Source: Taklimakanibacter sp049323275
GTDB lineage: Bacteria > Pseudomonadota > Alphaproteobacteria > Rhizobiales > Aestuariivirgaceae
DNA: 64,000 nucleotides
Assembly (NCBI GenBank): GCA_049323275.1
Contig: JBMOOM010000127.1
Location: forward strand, 1-64,000
Reading direction: 5' to 3'
Of this stretch, positions 8,642 to 17,062 are shown piece by piece. Positions within the stretch are counted from its first letter, which is position 1, and each line of letters opens with the position of its first letter. A program made the position numbers and the translations under genes. A model generated the notes under the pieces. It did no database searches. It was not told where the DNA came from and worked only from the letters and a program-made list of their open reading frames with translations.

Positions 8642-9328
8642 ATGAGTGATTATGAAGAGGATGACGCGCCGCGTTTGGGCGTTTCGACCATTGTCGTCGC
8701 ATTGACTGTGGCGGCGCTGTCCGTCGCCATCGTCTATAATTCGCTCACCCAGTCGGCGCCGCCCGCCGCCATCGCGCAGGCAGGTACTTCCGAGCCGGAT
8801 CCGATCACCGGATCGACCCGCGTGACGGTCGATGCCGGCAGCGACGACACCGGCGGCACCGTTACTCTGCGTTATGACGCGACGATCGAAAGCGTGCAGC
8901 GCGAGCTCGCCGCCTCCGGCCTCTATAGCGGCCAGGTCGACGGCGTTTCCGGCCGGCGCACCAAGCTCGCCATCATCGCCTATCAGCGCGCCAATGGGCT
9001 CGACGAGACCGGCCAGGCCTCAGCCGATCTCATCGAGCATATCCGCTATACCCGCCAGATCAATGAAGCGGTGAACATGACGGATGCGGGCGTCGCTCAG
9101 CCGCGCGCCGCCACTTCTACGGCCAAGCCCGTCGACACGGTCACCCGCGTTCAGGTCGGCCTTGCCGAGCTTGGCTATGAGCCGGGCGCCATCAACGGCC
9201 AGCTGGGCCAGCAGACCCGCAACGCCATTCTCAAATTCGAGCGCGACCGCGGCATCGCGCCGACCGGCGACATCAGCGCCACGCTGATCGCCGAGCTGGA
9301 TAAGATGAGCGCCCGCAGCGCCAATTGA
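8642..9328 (+). CDS. Membrane-anchored protein with two peptidoglycan-binding domains
   Basis: A 228-residue inner-membrane protein: a short acidic cytoplasmic N-terminus, one membrane segment (residues 14-33), a periplasmic linker, then two PG_binding_1-like repeats at about 82-135 and 167-220. Each repeat has the family pattern of a short helix, G-Y or G-L-Y, and a D-G-x-x-G-x-x-T turn (VDGVSGRRTKLAI; INGQLGQQTRNAI). It has no catalytic domain, so it probably tethers the membrane to the cell wall or helps position a partner. Its stop overlaps the start of the DUF1491 gene (TGATG), which indicates translational coupling. Confidence 0.85.
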   Translation: MSDYEEDDAPRLGVSTIVVALTVAALSVAIVYNSLTQSAPPAAIAQAGTSEPDPITGSTRVTVDAGSDDTGGTVTLRYDATIESVQRELAASGLYSGQVDGVSGRRTKLAIIAYQRANGLDETGQASADLIEHIRYTRQINEAVNMTDAGVAQPRAATSTAKPVDTVTRVQVGLAELGYEPGAINGQLGQQTRNAILKFERDRGIAPTGDISATLIAELDKMSARSAN

Positions 9329-9669
9329 TGCGACTGAAATCCGAGATCTGGGTTCATGCGCTGCTGCGCCGGTGCTTCGCGCAGGGCATGTTCGGCGCCG
9401 TCCTGCGCAAGGGCGCGGAGGAGGCCGGCGCCATCTATGTCGTCATCAATCGTCTCGACGGGACGGTAAGACTGCTGGGTCCGCCCCCCGGTTCCTCGAT
9501 CGACGAGCAGGGCGAGCGCCTGTGGACGGAAGTTTCGCCGCCCGTCACCTCGGCGCTCGACGTCCAGCCCTTTATCGAGAAGCTGACGAAATTCGACCCC
9601 GATATCTGGGTCGTGGAGATCGAGGATCGTACCGGAACCGCCGGACTGACCGTCACGCCATCGATTTGA
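9328..9669 (+). CDS. DUF1491 family protein
   Basis: A 113-residue cytoplasmic protein. The N-terminus MRLKSEIWVHALLRRC and the later segment VVEIEDRTG are typical of DUF1491, a small alphaproteobacterial family of unknown function. I start it at ATG 9328, which overlaps the preceding stop by one base; a TTG at 9325 is in frame but less likely. Coupling to the peptidoglycan-binding gene is the only functional hint. Confidence 0.85.
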   Translation: MRLKSEIWVHALLRRCFAQGMFGAVLRKGAEEAGAIYVVINRLDGTVRLLGPPPGSSIDEQGERLWTEVSPPVTSALDVQPFIEKLTKFDPDIWVVEIEDRTGTAGLTVTPSI

Positions 9670-9772
9670 ACGCCAACCTCCACCATCGGTTAGTGCTTTA
9701 TTAACCACACCGGAGCGTTAATGCCGGAAGCCGGTTCGCGCCTGGCGCGCCGGATTTCGAAGGTGAAGGGTT

Positions 9773-9976
9773 ATGGGGACGATACTGACTTTTCCGCGCG
9801 ATCGCGTGCCGCAACGGGCCGCCAAGGCGCATGAGGGGCCGGCGGAGATCGTGATCTTTCCGGGCGTGCGGATCGAGCGCTACGATTTCAGCCTGGCCGA
9901 CCGTTTGCCGCCGCCGCGCCGTCGCGGCCGTCCGTCGCGCATGCAGGCGCTCGAAGTCGACCATCCCGTTTCCTGA
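9773..9976 (+). CDS. Small conserved hypothetical protein (Rhizobiales type)
   Basis: A 67-residue basic protein. The pattern MGTILTFPRDR, then EIVIFPGVRIERYDFSLADR and an Arg/Pro-rich tail (PPPRRRGRPS), fits a small protein I recall as widespread in Rhizobiales. The RRRGRP segment resembles an AT-hook-like basic patch, but DNA binding is only a guess. It has no signal peptide. The stop abuts the stop of the convergent SDR gene with no intervening base. Confidence 0.65.
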   Translation: MGTILTFPRDRVPQRAAKAHEGPAEIVIFPGVRIERYDFSLADRLPPPRRRGRPSRMQALEVDHPVS

Positions 9977-10699
9977 TCAATATTCCTGCCTTGTCGGCGT
10001 GATCGTCAGCTCTTGCAGGATCACGTTCTGCGGCATCTGATAGGCGAAGAGGATCGTCTTCGCCACGTCCTCCGATGTGATCGGCCCGACCGCATCGCGC
10101 CCCTTTTCCCAGAACTCCTTCGCCGCCTTGTTCTTCATCGAGCTCGGAATATCCGTGTCGGTGAGGCCGGGCGACACCACGATCACCCGGACGTCGAAGG
10201 GCGCCATGTTGCGCCTCGCCCCCTCGCTCACCGCGTGGACGAAATATTTGGTGCCGCAATAGACGTCGTGGCTCGGATAGGATTTGCGCCCGGCGATCGA
10301 TGAGATGTTGATGATCGTTCCGTGCCGGCGCGCCTTCATCGCCGGCATCACCGCATGCATGCAGTTGAGGACGCCGACGCAGTTGATGTCGATGAGGTCG
10401 CGCCACTCCGCCGGATCCTGGTCTTCGAGCCTGGCCAGGGGCGCGATGCCCGCGTTATTCACCAGGCAGTCCACCGGCCCGTATTTGGCTTCGGCCTCGG
10501 CGATGGCGGCGATCACCGCGTCGCGCTCGCGCACATCGGCGGCGACGCAGACCGCATCGGCGAGCCCGAGACGATGCAGAGCCTCCAGCCGGCGGCCCGT
10601 CAGCAGCAGTGGATATCCTGCCTGCGCGAAGGCCTGCGCCGTCGCTTTGCCGATGCCGGAGCCGGCACCCGTGATCATGACCAGTGGCTTGTCGGCCAT
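9977..10699 (-). CDS. SDR family NAD(P)-dependent oxidoreductase
   Basis: A 240-residue classical short-chain dehydrogenase. The dinucleotide motif GAGSGIG is at residues 11-17, NNAG is near 87-90, the catalytic serines are in INISSIAG, and the YxxxK motif appears as YCGTK. The segment VSPGLTDTDIPSSM is typical of the YdfG/clavulanate-dehydrogenase-like group that acts on small hydroxy acids or aldehydes; the actual substrate cannot be told. It has a strong purine-rich ribosome site (AAAGGGGGGAAG) just before the ATG. It stands alone. Confidence 0.88.
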   Translation of the reverse strand: MADKPLVMITGAGSGIGKATAQAFAQAGYPLLLTGRRLEALHRLGLADAVCVAADVRERDAVIAAIAEAEAKYGPVDCLVNNAGIAPLARLEDQDPAEWRDLIDINCVGVLNCMHAVMPAMKARRHGTIINISSIAGRKSYPSHDVYCGTKYFVHAVSEGARRNMAPFDVRVIVVSPGLTDTDIPSSMKNKAAKEFWEKGRDAVGPITSEDVAKTILFAYQMPQNVILQELTITPTRQEY

Positions 10700-10774
10700 C
10701 GCTTCCCCCCTTTGTGCAGTGTCTGATCCCGTTAGATCGCGACCGGGGAGAGCCTGTCAATTGCGATCAAAGTG

Positions 10775-11332
10775 TCAGGCCGGATTGAGCACGCAGGACG
10801 AACGCGACAAGATGTCGGCGAAGAGCTTGCGCTGCTCGGGATAATCGAGCGCGACCCAGAACACCGCGATGCCATAGGACTCCGGTATCTCGACCGACCA
10901 GCCATCGCCGAGGGCACGGGCTTTTTCCGCCTGGTCGCTGCTCAGGAGCTCCATGATGCTGGGCGCGCGCTTCACCGTGAGCTTGAACTTGTCGATGCCG
11001 GCCTGGCGGTCGTTGATCGTGTAGAGATCGGCGCCCTTGTCGGAATAGAGGGTGAGCGACCAGAACGTGTCTGGCATCTCCGCCATCACCGACAATTCCC
11101 CCTTGCTGATGTCGAACAGGCATTTGCCGGTGACCGCTTCGCCTTCGGCTTCGCCGAGAAGACGCATCTGCTCAGGCCCGTCCAGAAGGACGAAGCGGTT
11201 GGCGTCGCCTTCCTTGGGATTGCCGCCCATCAGACGCTGCATCGCATAGGTCGGCGCGATCAGTACGTAGCTCAGATGCGCCACGGCGCCGAGGACCAGA
11301 GCGACGGCGGCCCAGAACAGAATGGTTCTCAT
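10775..11332 (-). CDS. DUF1254 domain-containing membrane protein
   Basis: A 185-residue protein with an N-terminal membrane segment (residues 3-25) and a periplasmic domain of the DUF1254 type (GKCLFDISKGELSVMA, FWSLTLYSDKGADLYTIND). DUF1254 and DUF1214 proteins are usually adjacent in Rhizobiales; their function is not established. The start ATG overlaps the stop of the DUF1214 gene by four bases (11329-11332). It is the last gene of the PBP-DUF1214-DUF1254 transcription unit, which hints at a cell-envelope role. Confidence 0.8.
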   Translation of the reverse strand: MRTILFWAAVALVLGAVAHLSYVLIAPTYAMQRLMGGNPKEGDANRFVLLDGPEQMRLLGEAEGEAVTGKCLFDISKGELSVMAEMPDTFWSLTLYSDKGADLYTINDRQAGIDKFKLTVKRAPSIMELLSSDQAEKARALGDGWSVEIPESYGIAVFWVALDYPEQRKLFADILSRSSCVLNPA

Positions 11333-11895
11333 GAGCAGGCCTCACGCTTGATGCGCGGCAGCATCACCACCGAGGCGGCGTTGTTGAGGCCGGAGCCCGG
11401 CCTGAGCTTCAGCACCAGCGCAAAATTCGACAAATCGCCGGGGCTGATCCAGTTGCCGGCCTTGGGGGTCCGTGAGATGGTGATGCGCATCGAGCCGTCC
11501 GGTTCGGCGATGAGGCGCGGCGAGGTGAAAGTGACGGCGGAAGGCTGCGTGGCGTCGTCATCGGCGAGCGCCAGTTGCCACCAGCGCGCCGAAAGCCGCG
11601 GCCCCTGGATGACATAGTCGCAATCCGCATCGAGGCTCGAGCCCTCGTCGTCGCGCGTCGCCTCGAACAGCAGTTCCTGGCCGAGCGCCGGCGGCAGTCG
11701 GCCGAACATCAGATAATGCGCGTTGACATAGGGGTTGCGGATCGAGGCCGTGCCGGAGAACCATGATTTCCATGGGCCGCCGCCCGCCGCCATCGCGGTT
11801 GCCGTGCGCTCGATCGACCATTGCGCGGTGACGATGCCGATGACGCCGCCGAGAAACAGGATGCCGGCGGTCTTGACCAGGGAGCCCAGCTTCAT
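11329..11895 (-). CDS. DUF1214 domain-containing membrane protein
   Basis: A 188-residue protein anchored by one N-terminal segment (residues 8-25), with a periplasmic DUF1214 domain. Matching features are the NPYVNAHYLMFGRLP motif and a GNW segment followed by ISPGDL near residue 148. It lies 33 bases downstream of the class A PBP stop and is translationally coupled to the DUF1254 gene. The pair is probably a two-protein envelope module; no biochemical role is known to me. Confidence 0.82.
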   Translation of the reverse strand: MKLGSLVKTAGILFLGGVIGIVTAQWSIERTATAMAAGGGPWKSWFSGTASIRNPYVNAHYLMFGRLPPALGQELLFEATRDDEGSSLDADCDYVIQGPRLSARWWQLALADDDATQPSAVTFTSPRLIAEPDGSMRITISRTPKAGNWISPGDLSNFALVLKLRPGSGLNNAASVVMLPRIKREACS

Positions 11896-11928
11896 GGTTG
11901 GAATGATCCTGCGGTCATTGCCAAGGGC

Positions 11929-14331
11929 TCAGCGGTCACGCGGTTTGAGGCGCATATATTTGACATTCGATTTGCGCTTCTTGCTGGTATTGGCGTCGGG
12001 CAGCACCAGGACCGAACCTTTCGACTTTCGCTTTGCCTTCGGCTCGTCGTCATCCCCGAAGATGCTGAACACGTCGCGCAGCACATTGATCACCGGGTCG
12101 TCGGATTCGCTCGGCCGGACGATGGCGACATCCTCCTCGGGCGGCGGCGCTGCGGCCGTCTTCTGGCGCTTCGGCTTGGTGATCTTCACGGCCGGATCGC
12201 TGACCGCCGTCTTGCTCGCCGACTTGGCGGTGCTGGGAGTGATCACGGTCGGTGTCTGACTCGCCGGGGCTTCGGTGCCGGTGCCGGCGTCGGCGATCAC
12301 GTCGTCGGCGCTCATGTCGGGCACGTCCTCGAGAGGCGGGGCCGGATTTTCCAGCGCATACTGCACATAGCGCTCTTCCATCGGCACGCCGGGCAGGGCC
12401 GTACCGACCTGCGGCTGCTCGGCCCACAGCATGACTTCCTTCCACGTCGCGGCCGGCAGCAGGCCGCCGGTGACGTTGTTCATCGGCGTGAAGTCGTCAT
12501 TGCCGAACCACACGCCGGTCACGTTATGGGCGGTGAAGCCGATGAACCAGGCGTCGCGATAGCTCTGATTGGTGCCGGTCTTGCCGGCCTGCGGCGTGAA
12601 GCCGAGCAGGGCCCGCCGGCCGGTGCCGCTCTCGACAACGGCGTTCATCATGTGATTGAGCTCGGCGATTTTCTCTTCCGGCACCGACTGGACGCGCTCC
12701 TGCGCCTGCGGATCCTTGGCCCGGTTGTAGATGACGTCGCCATTGGGACGGCGGATCTCCAGCACCGTATAAGGCTCGGTCACCACCCCGCCCTGCGCAA
12801 AGGTGCCGTAGGCCGTGGTGAGATCGAACAGCGTCATGGCACTGGTGCCGAGCACCATCGGCGGCCATGTCTCGAGCTTGGCCTTGAGCCCGACCTTGTG
12901 CGCCGCCTCGATGATCGCCGGACGTCCGAAATCGATCGACAGCCGCACCGGCACCGAATTGTAGGATTTCGCCAGCGCCGTCGTCAGCGAGACGCGGCCG
13001 CCATATTTGTTGGTGTAGTTGCGCGGTGACCAGCCGCCGACCGAAACCGGGCCGTCGACCACGGTCGATTCCGGCGTGTAGCCGTTGAGCAGGGCGGCCA
13101 GATAGACGAAGGGCTTGAAGGACGAGCCCGGCTGGCGCATCGCGTCGGTGGCGCGGTTGAACTGGCTGTTCTCGTAGTCGCGCCCGCCGACGATGGCCCT
13201 GACGGCGCCATCGGGCGTCATCGTCACCACCGCGGCCTGGGTGGCGTGATATTGCGGGCCCTCGGTGTCGAGCGTCTTGTTGACGATGCGCTGGGCGGCT
13301 TCCTGCAGCTTGGCGTTGATCGTCGTCTTCACCTCGATCACATAGTCGCCGGTGATGTGCTTGGCTTCGATGAGCGCCAGCGTGTCGGCATAGGCCTTGT
13401 CGAGGAACCAGTCGGGGCTCGCCACCGCGGGGGAATTGACGAGATCGGCCGGTTCGCGCCTCGCCTGCACCAATTGCCCCTGCGTGATGAAGCCCGCATC
13501 GAGCATGCGGTAGAGCACGACATTGGCGCGGGCGCGGGCCTGCTCCATGCTCACATGCGGCGCATATTTTGACGGCGCCTTGAACAGGCCGGCCAGCATC
13601 GACGCTTCGGCGAGATTCACGTCGCGGATCGATTTGCCGAAATAATACTGCGCCGCCGCCTCGACGCCATAATTGCCGCCGCCCAGATAAGAGCGGTCGA
13701 GATAGAGCTTGAGGATCTCGTCCTTCGACAGGCGCGCCTCGATCCACAGGCTGAGGAAGGCCTCATGGACCTTGCGCCGGATCGTGCGCTCGGGGCTGAG
13801 GAAAAGGTTCTTCGCCACCTGCTGGGTGATCGACGAGCCGCCCTGCACCACGTCATTGGCGCGGGCATTCTGGATGATGGCCCGGAACGTGCCGAGCACG
13901 TCGACGCCGAAATGCTGATAGAAGCGGGCATCCTCGGTGGCGAGCACCGCTTTGATCACATGCGGCGGGATGTCCTCGAGCGGGATGGCGTCGTCCTGGC
14001 GGATGCCGCGCCGGCCGATGATTTCGCCATTGTCGTCGGTGAAGGTGATGGCGTAGTCGCGGCCCTTGTTCCACACATCACCGGTGCCCGAAAAGGGCGG
14101 CAGCGCGAAAGCGAGGAGCCCGAAGGCGATGACCGTGCCGAAGGTCGCCATGTCGTCGGTGAGATCGACGATCACCCGCTTGATGCCGGACAGGCGGAAG
14201 CGATGGACGAAGGACGAATAGGCCGAGATGCCCCGCCGGATCGCGTCGATGACCTCATAGACGCCCGAGCTCACATAGGAGTCGAGCCACATCATGGTCT
14301 GGTAGCTGGATTTTTTTGGCGATTTGGCCAA
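11929..14331 (-). CDS. Class A penicillin-binding protein (PBP1A type)
   Basis: A bifunctional 800-residue enzyme that polymerises glycan strands and cross-links stem peptides of peptidoglycan at the periplasmic face. After a cytoplasmic tail, the membrane segment is at about 62-80. The GT51 domain has the catalytic glutamate at 133 in EDARFYQHFGVD and the GGSSITQQVAKN motif at 164-175. The transpeptidase domain has SxxK at 403-406 (SSFK), SYN at 456-458 and KTG at 584-586. The last 110 residues are Lys/Ala/Pro rich, with acidic and basic patches, and probably disordered. The annotated start is TTG 14331; ATG 14295 is an alternative. First gene of an operon with DUF1214 and DUF1254 genes. Confidence 0.94.
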   Translation of the reverse strand: MAKSPKKSSYQTMMWLDSYVSSGVYEVIDAIRRGISAYSSFVHRFRLSGIKRVIVDLTDDMATFGTVIAFGLLAFALPPFSGTGDVWNKGRDYAITFTDDNGEIIGRRGIRQDDAIPLEDIPPHVIKAVLATEDARFYQHFGVDVLGTFRAIIQNARANDVVQGGSSITQQVAKNLFLSPERTIRRKVHEAFLSLWIEARLSKDEILKLYLDRSYLGGGNYGVEAAAQYYFGKSIRDVNLAEASMLAGLFKAPSKYAPHVSMEQARARANVVLYRMLDAGFITQGQLVQARREPADLVNSPAVASPDWFLDKAYADTLALIEAKHITGDYVIEVKTTINAKLQEAAQRIVNKTLDTEGPQYHATQAAVVTMTPDGAVRAIVGGRDYENSQFNRATDAMRQPGSSFKPFVYLAALLNGYTPESTVVDGPVSVGGWSPRNYTNKYGGRVSLTTALAKSYNSVPVRLSIDFGRPAIIEAAHKVGLKAKLETWPPMVLGTSAMTLFDLTTAYGTFAQGGVVTEPYTVLEIRRPNGDVIYNRAKDPQAQERVQSVPEEKIAELNHMMNAVVESGTGRRALLGFTPQAGKTGTNQSYRDAWFIGFTAHNVTGVWFGNDDFTPMNNVTGGLLPAATWKEVMLWAEQPQVGTALPGVPMEERYVQYALENPAPPLEDVPDMSADDVIADAGTGTEAPASQTPTVITPSTAKSASKTAVSDPAVKITKPKRQKTAAAPPPEEDVAIVRPSESDDPVINVLRDVFSIFGDDDEPKAKRKSKGSVLVLPDANTSKKRKSNVKYMRLKPRDR

Positions 14332-14466
14332 GATCGGCGTCCGTTATCCTGTGCCGAGCCTTTTACCACTGGTTGGCGGGCGGTTTCCACTTACTTGAAG
14401 ATTATGACGGAAAGGGGCCGGAAATAGGCGTGACCCTGGGCCGGGTTCCATGGCAAAAACGTTCTG

Positions 14467-15603
14467 ATGAACGAAATTCCATCGCCCGGGGGAACCGGCG
14501 GGCCCCATGTCGTCATTCTGGCCGGCGGCACCGCGTCGCGGAACCTCACCATCGCTTTGATCCGCCAGGGTGTGCGGGTGACGCGGCTGGTGCCGGCCTG
14601 GGATTCGGGCGGCTCCTCCAAATCCATCCGCGAGACCCTTCATATCCTCCCCGTCGGCGATATCCGCCAGGCCTTGATGACCATGGCCTATGCCGAGGGC
14701 CATGCCGGCGATGTGGTGCGCATCTTCAATGCCCGCCTGTCGGAAACCGGAAACGCCGCGGCCCTTTGGCGCGAGCTGGCTTTCTATGCGGAAGGCGCGC
14801 ATCCGGTCCTCAAGGCGATGCGGCCGGACATCGCTGCGGCGATCCTGCGCTATCTCGGTATCTTCATCGCCGCCGCCGGACCGGATTTCGATCTGCGACG
14901 GGGCAGCATCGGTAATTTCATTCTGACCGGCGCGCTTCTCGCCGAAGCGGGTGACATCAATGCGGCGATCCTGACCTTCAAATCGCTCTGCGGCATCGCC
15001 GGCAATGTCTGGCCGGTCTCACAGGATCGCGATCTGACCTTGCGGGCGGTGCTGAAGGATGGCCGCCCGATCGACGGTCAGCATCTGATCACCGCGCTCG
15101 GCGAGGAGGACGCGGCCGTGGGGATCGCCGCCGTCACGCTCGATGCGGCCACGGCCAATCCCCGGGCGCTGGCGGCGATCGCCAATGCCGATGCGATCGT
15201 CTACGGGCCAGGCAGCTTCTTCACCAGCATCCTGCCGCATCTCCTGGTCGCGGATGTCGCGACGGCGGTCGGCAGCGCCGCGGCGCCCAAGATCCTCATC
15301 GGCAACATGCTGGAAGATCGCGAGACCCGCCGCCTCAGCGTCGACGAGATGGCCGGACGCCTGCTCCAGACTGGGGCGGGCCGGCCGGTTCTCACGCATG
15401 TTCTCGTCCATGAAAGTGCGGTCCCGGGCGAGCGCGTGGTCGGTGCGGCGCGTTTCGTCGCGCGTGAGGCGCGGCCCTTGCCGGATATCGCGGTCGTCGC
15501 GGGGGATTTCGAGGATCCCTGGCATCGCGGCCAGCATGATGCCGGGCTCCTGGCGGCGATGATTTTGCAACTCGCGGCGGAAGGCGTAAGACACGCGCGA
15601 TGA
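14467..15603 (+). CDS. CofD-like / YvcK-like nucleotide-binding protein
   Basis: A 378-residue cytoplasmic protein of the CofD superfamily (2-phospho-L-lactate transferase of F420 synthesis, and YvcK, a morphogenesis and carbon-metabolism factor). Visible family elements are VILAGGTASRNL at residues 15-26, WDSGGSSKSIRE at about 44-55, LPVGDIRQALM, GNFILTGAL near 156, and YGPGSFFTSILPHLL near 245. Nothing else in the window suggests F420 synthesis, so a YvcK-like role in binding a UDP-sugar seems as likely as a transferase role. It is coupled to the downstream YcgN-type gene by an ATGA overlap. Confidence 0.8.
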   Translation: MNEIPSPGGTGGPHVVILAGGTASRNLTIALIRQGVRVTRLVPAWDSGGSSKSIRETLHILPVGDIRQALMTMAYAEGHAGDVVRIFNARLSETGNAAALWRELAFYAEGAHPVLKAMRPDIAAAILRYLGIFIAAAGPDFDLRRGSIGNFILTGALLAEAGDINAAILTFKSLCGIAGNVWPVSQDRDLTLRAVLKDGRPIDGQHLITALGEEDAAVGIAAVTLDAATANPRALAAIANADAIVYGPGSFFTSILPHLLVADVATAVGSAAAPKILIGNMLEDRETRRLSVDEMAGRLLQTGAGRPVLTHVLVHESAVPGERVVGAARFVAREARPLPDIAVVAGDFEDPWHRGQHDAGLLAAMILQLAAEGVRHAR

Positions 15604-16061
15604 GCAAGCCCTTCTGGAAAACCAAGACCCTTGCTGAAATGACGCCGCAGGAATGGGAAAGCCTGTGCGATGGCTGCGGGCGCTGCTGCCTCGTCAAGCT
15701 CGAGGATGAGGACACCGGCAAGATCCATTTCACCAATCTCGCCTGCAAGCTGCTCGACCGCCGCACCTGCCGCTGCAGCGACTATGCCCATCGCAGCACC
15801 CGGGTGCCGGATTGCGTGCGCCTGACCCCTGAGAATGTCGGCAAGCTCAACTGGCTGCCTGATACCTGCGCTTATCGCCGTCTCGCCAGGGGCCAGACGC
15901 TCTCCTGGTGGCATCCGCTCGTTTCCGGCCGCAAGGGCACCGTCGCCGAAGCCGGCATCTCGGTCGGCGGCCAGGTTCGTTCCGAAGAGGGCGTCGCGGA
16001 AGCCGACCTTGGGGACCACCTCTGGAAGCTGCCGCGCGCCAAACGCCCGCAAGCCTCCTGA
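15600..16061 (+). CDS. YcgN family cysteine-cluster protein (UPF0260)
   Basis: A 153-residue cytoplasmic protein rich in cysteines. The N-terminal cluster is C23-x2-C26-x2-CC (residues 29-30), followed by cysteines near 49, 57, 59, 72 and 90; the motif LCDGCGRCCLVKLEDEDTG is diagnostic. The cluster pattern suggests a bound metal or Fe-S centre, but the family has no proven activity. The start codon overlaps the stop of the CofD-like gene by four bases. A small GC hairpin with a T-run follows about 75 bases after the stop. Confidence 0.9.
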   Translation: MSKPFWKTKTLAEMTPQEWESLCDGCGRCCLVKLEDEDTGKIHFTNLACKLLDRRTCRCSDYAHRSTRVPDCVRLTPENVGKLNWLPDTCAYRRLARGQTLSWWHPLVSGRKGTVAEAGISVGGQVRSEEGVAEADLGDHLWKLPRAKRPQAS

Positions 16062-16136
16062 GCGCGCCCTTCTCGCCTGCGCAGGCCGAATCGTTGCGAC
16101 AGCCTTGCCGGCTCCCGTCCAATAACGGGGAGTTAT

Positions 16137-16159
16137 GCCGGGCGCCGGCTTAGTTTTTT
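16137..16159 (+). terminator. Terminator of the cofD-like/ycgN operon
   Basis: Arms GCCGG and CCGGC around a 3-base loop, followed by TTAG and six Ts. A second stem-loop (CTCCCGT with ACGGGGAG) sits just before it at 16112-16132. Together they make a plausible intrinsic terminator. Confidence 0.5.
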
Positions 16160-16346
16160 CACGCCTGTGTCATGAAAGTCACAGTACACTCTCTGGAGTA
16201 TCCAATATAAGATATAAATATCAACGTGTTACGGGTGATGTGTCATCATGGTGCAAAACATGCGCCGAGCAAGGACTTCTGGCAGGACTCGCTTTTATGA
16301 CTTAACCTCCATCTCGTTTTTTCGAGGGAAAAAGCAGGGGACTGAA
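16160..16346 (+). other. Gene-free stretch with possible small RNA
   Basis: AT-rich sequence between the ycgN terminator and a strong second terminator at 16347-16371. It contains a short palindrome GATAT..ATATC at about 16211-16222 but no gene I recognise. Because the downstream terminator has no gene to serve, a small RNA or short peptide gene may lie here. A 50-odd codon frame opening near 16248 runs through the terminator and is not convincing. Confidence 0.3.
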
Positions 16347-16371
16347 GGCGGCCGGCAACGGCCGCCTTTTT
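16347..16371 (+). terminator. Strong intrinsic terminator without an obvious gene
   Basis: A near-perfect GC stem (GGCGGCCG / CGGCCGCC) with loop GCAA and a following T-run. The flanking A's could extend the stem with the T-run. The hairpin is unambiguous; what it terminates is not. Confidence 0.75.
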
Positions 16372-16620
16372 CTATGTCAGAAGCAGGTGGTGGGTCACCG
16401 TCTCCTGGCCGTCGACCCGGATGAAGCCCAGATGCTCGCAGAAGCCGGTAGCCGGTAGCCGCCGGCGACGCCCTCAGATTGAGCCGGCATCGCGGAAGAC
16501 ATGCTCAACGAGCGGCCGGCCAATGCCGGATCCGCGCTGGTTTTGCCGGACATAGGCTCTCGGCTTCCAGTTCTGGGAAGCCGATGGTGCCAGGGTGATC
16601 GGTCCGTCACTGAAAATTCC
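16372..16620 (-). pseudogene. Decayed GNAT N-acetyltransferase remnant
   Basis: On the minus strand one frame reads ...NWKPRAYVRQNQRGSG then IGRPLVEHVF, which is the acetyl-CoA-binding motif A of GNAT enzymes (Q/R-x-x-G-x-G/A), ending at a TGA. After a shifted junction another frame reads CEHLGFIRVDG and THHLLLT followed by a stop, a typical GNAT C-terminus. The break coincides with a short tandem duplication (GGTAGCC twice at about 16446-16461). The N-terminal part is missing. So this is the 3' half of a GNAT gene with at least one frameshift; it is not an intact gene. Confidence 0.55.
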
Positions 16621-16696
16621 TGTTTCTGCAAGGCTTTAGCATGAGCGGTGGGTGGCTCGCCGCCATTCATGGAAGGTTCATCTAGTGGAGCCTAGC

Positions 16697-17026
16697 GTGC
16701 CTTGTGAAATGCGTCGGATACTCACCATAGCTGCGCTCGCAGTGATGCTGCTGGCTGCCCAGGGACCTGCCTTTGCGCAGTCGCCCAACATCCAGCTGCA
16801 GGTGCAGCCGAAACTGCAGATTCAGCCCAAGATCAGCAAGCCGCCGGTGCTGCGTCCGATGATCCCGCTCTCCATGGCGCAGAGGAACATCCAGAATCGG
16901 ATACCCAACTCCACGGTCCTGAAGATCGGCCCCTTGCCTAGCGGGGACATTATTGCCACCATCAAAATCAAGAACCAAATCAAGAAGGTTCGGGTCGATG
17001 GGCAGACGGGCGCTGTGCAGGACTAA
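16697..17026 (+). CDS. Small secreted PepSY-like protein in feuN position
   Basis: A 109-residue exported protein. The signal peptide starts MRRILTIAALAVMLLAAQG and is probably cleaved after AFA. Residues 28-60 are Gln/Pro/Lys rich (IQLQVQPKLQIQPK). The C-terminal 40 residues look like a PepSY half-domain, with beta strands and the ending VRVDGQTGAVQD. I prefer GTG 16697, because GTGGAG lies 6 bases upstream; ATG 16709 is the alternative. It lies 36 bases before feuP. In Sinorhizobium meliloti the gene in this position, feuN, encodes a small periplasmic inhibitor of FeuQ, so a similar role is likely here; sequence homology to FeuN is not shown. Confidence 0.72.
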   Translation: MPCEMRRILTIAALAVMLLAAQGPAFAQSPNIQLQVQPKLQIQPKISKPPVLRPMIPLSMAQRNIQNRIPNSTVLKIGPLPSGDIIATIKIKNQIKKVRVDGQTGAVQD

Positions 17027-17062
17027 GCCCGTTCTTTCATTTGGCCGAACCAGGGGTAATTC

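Noticed and set aside
16395..16670. A 91-codon minus-strand frame as a real gene
   Set aside because: The GNAT-like sequence is in the other two frames of the same strand; this frame only bridges the decayed gene.
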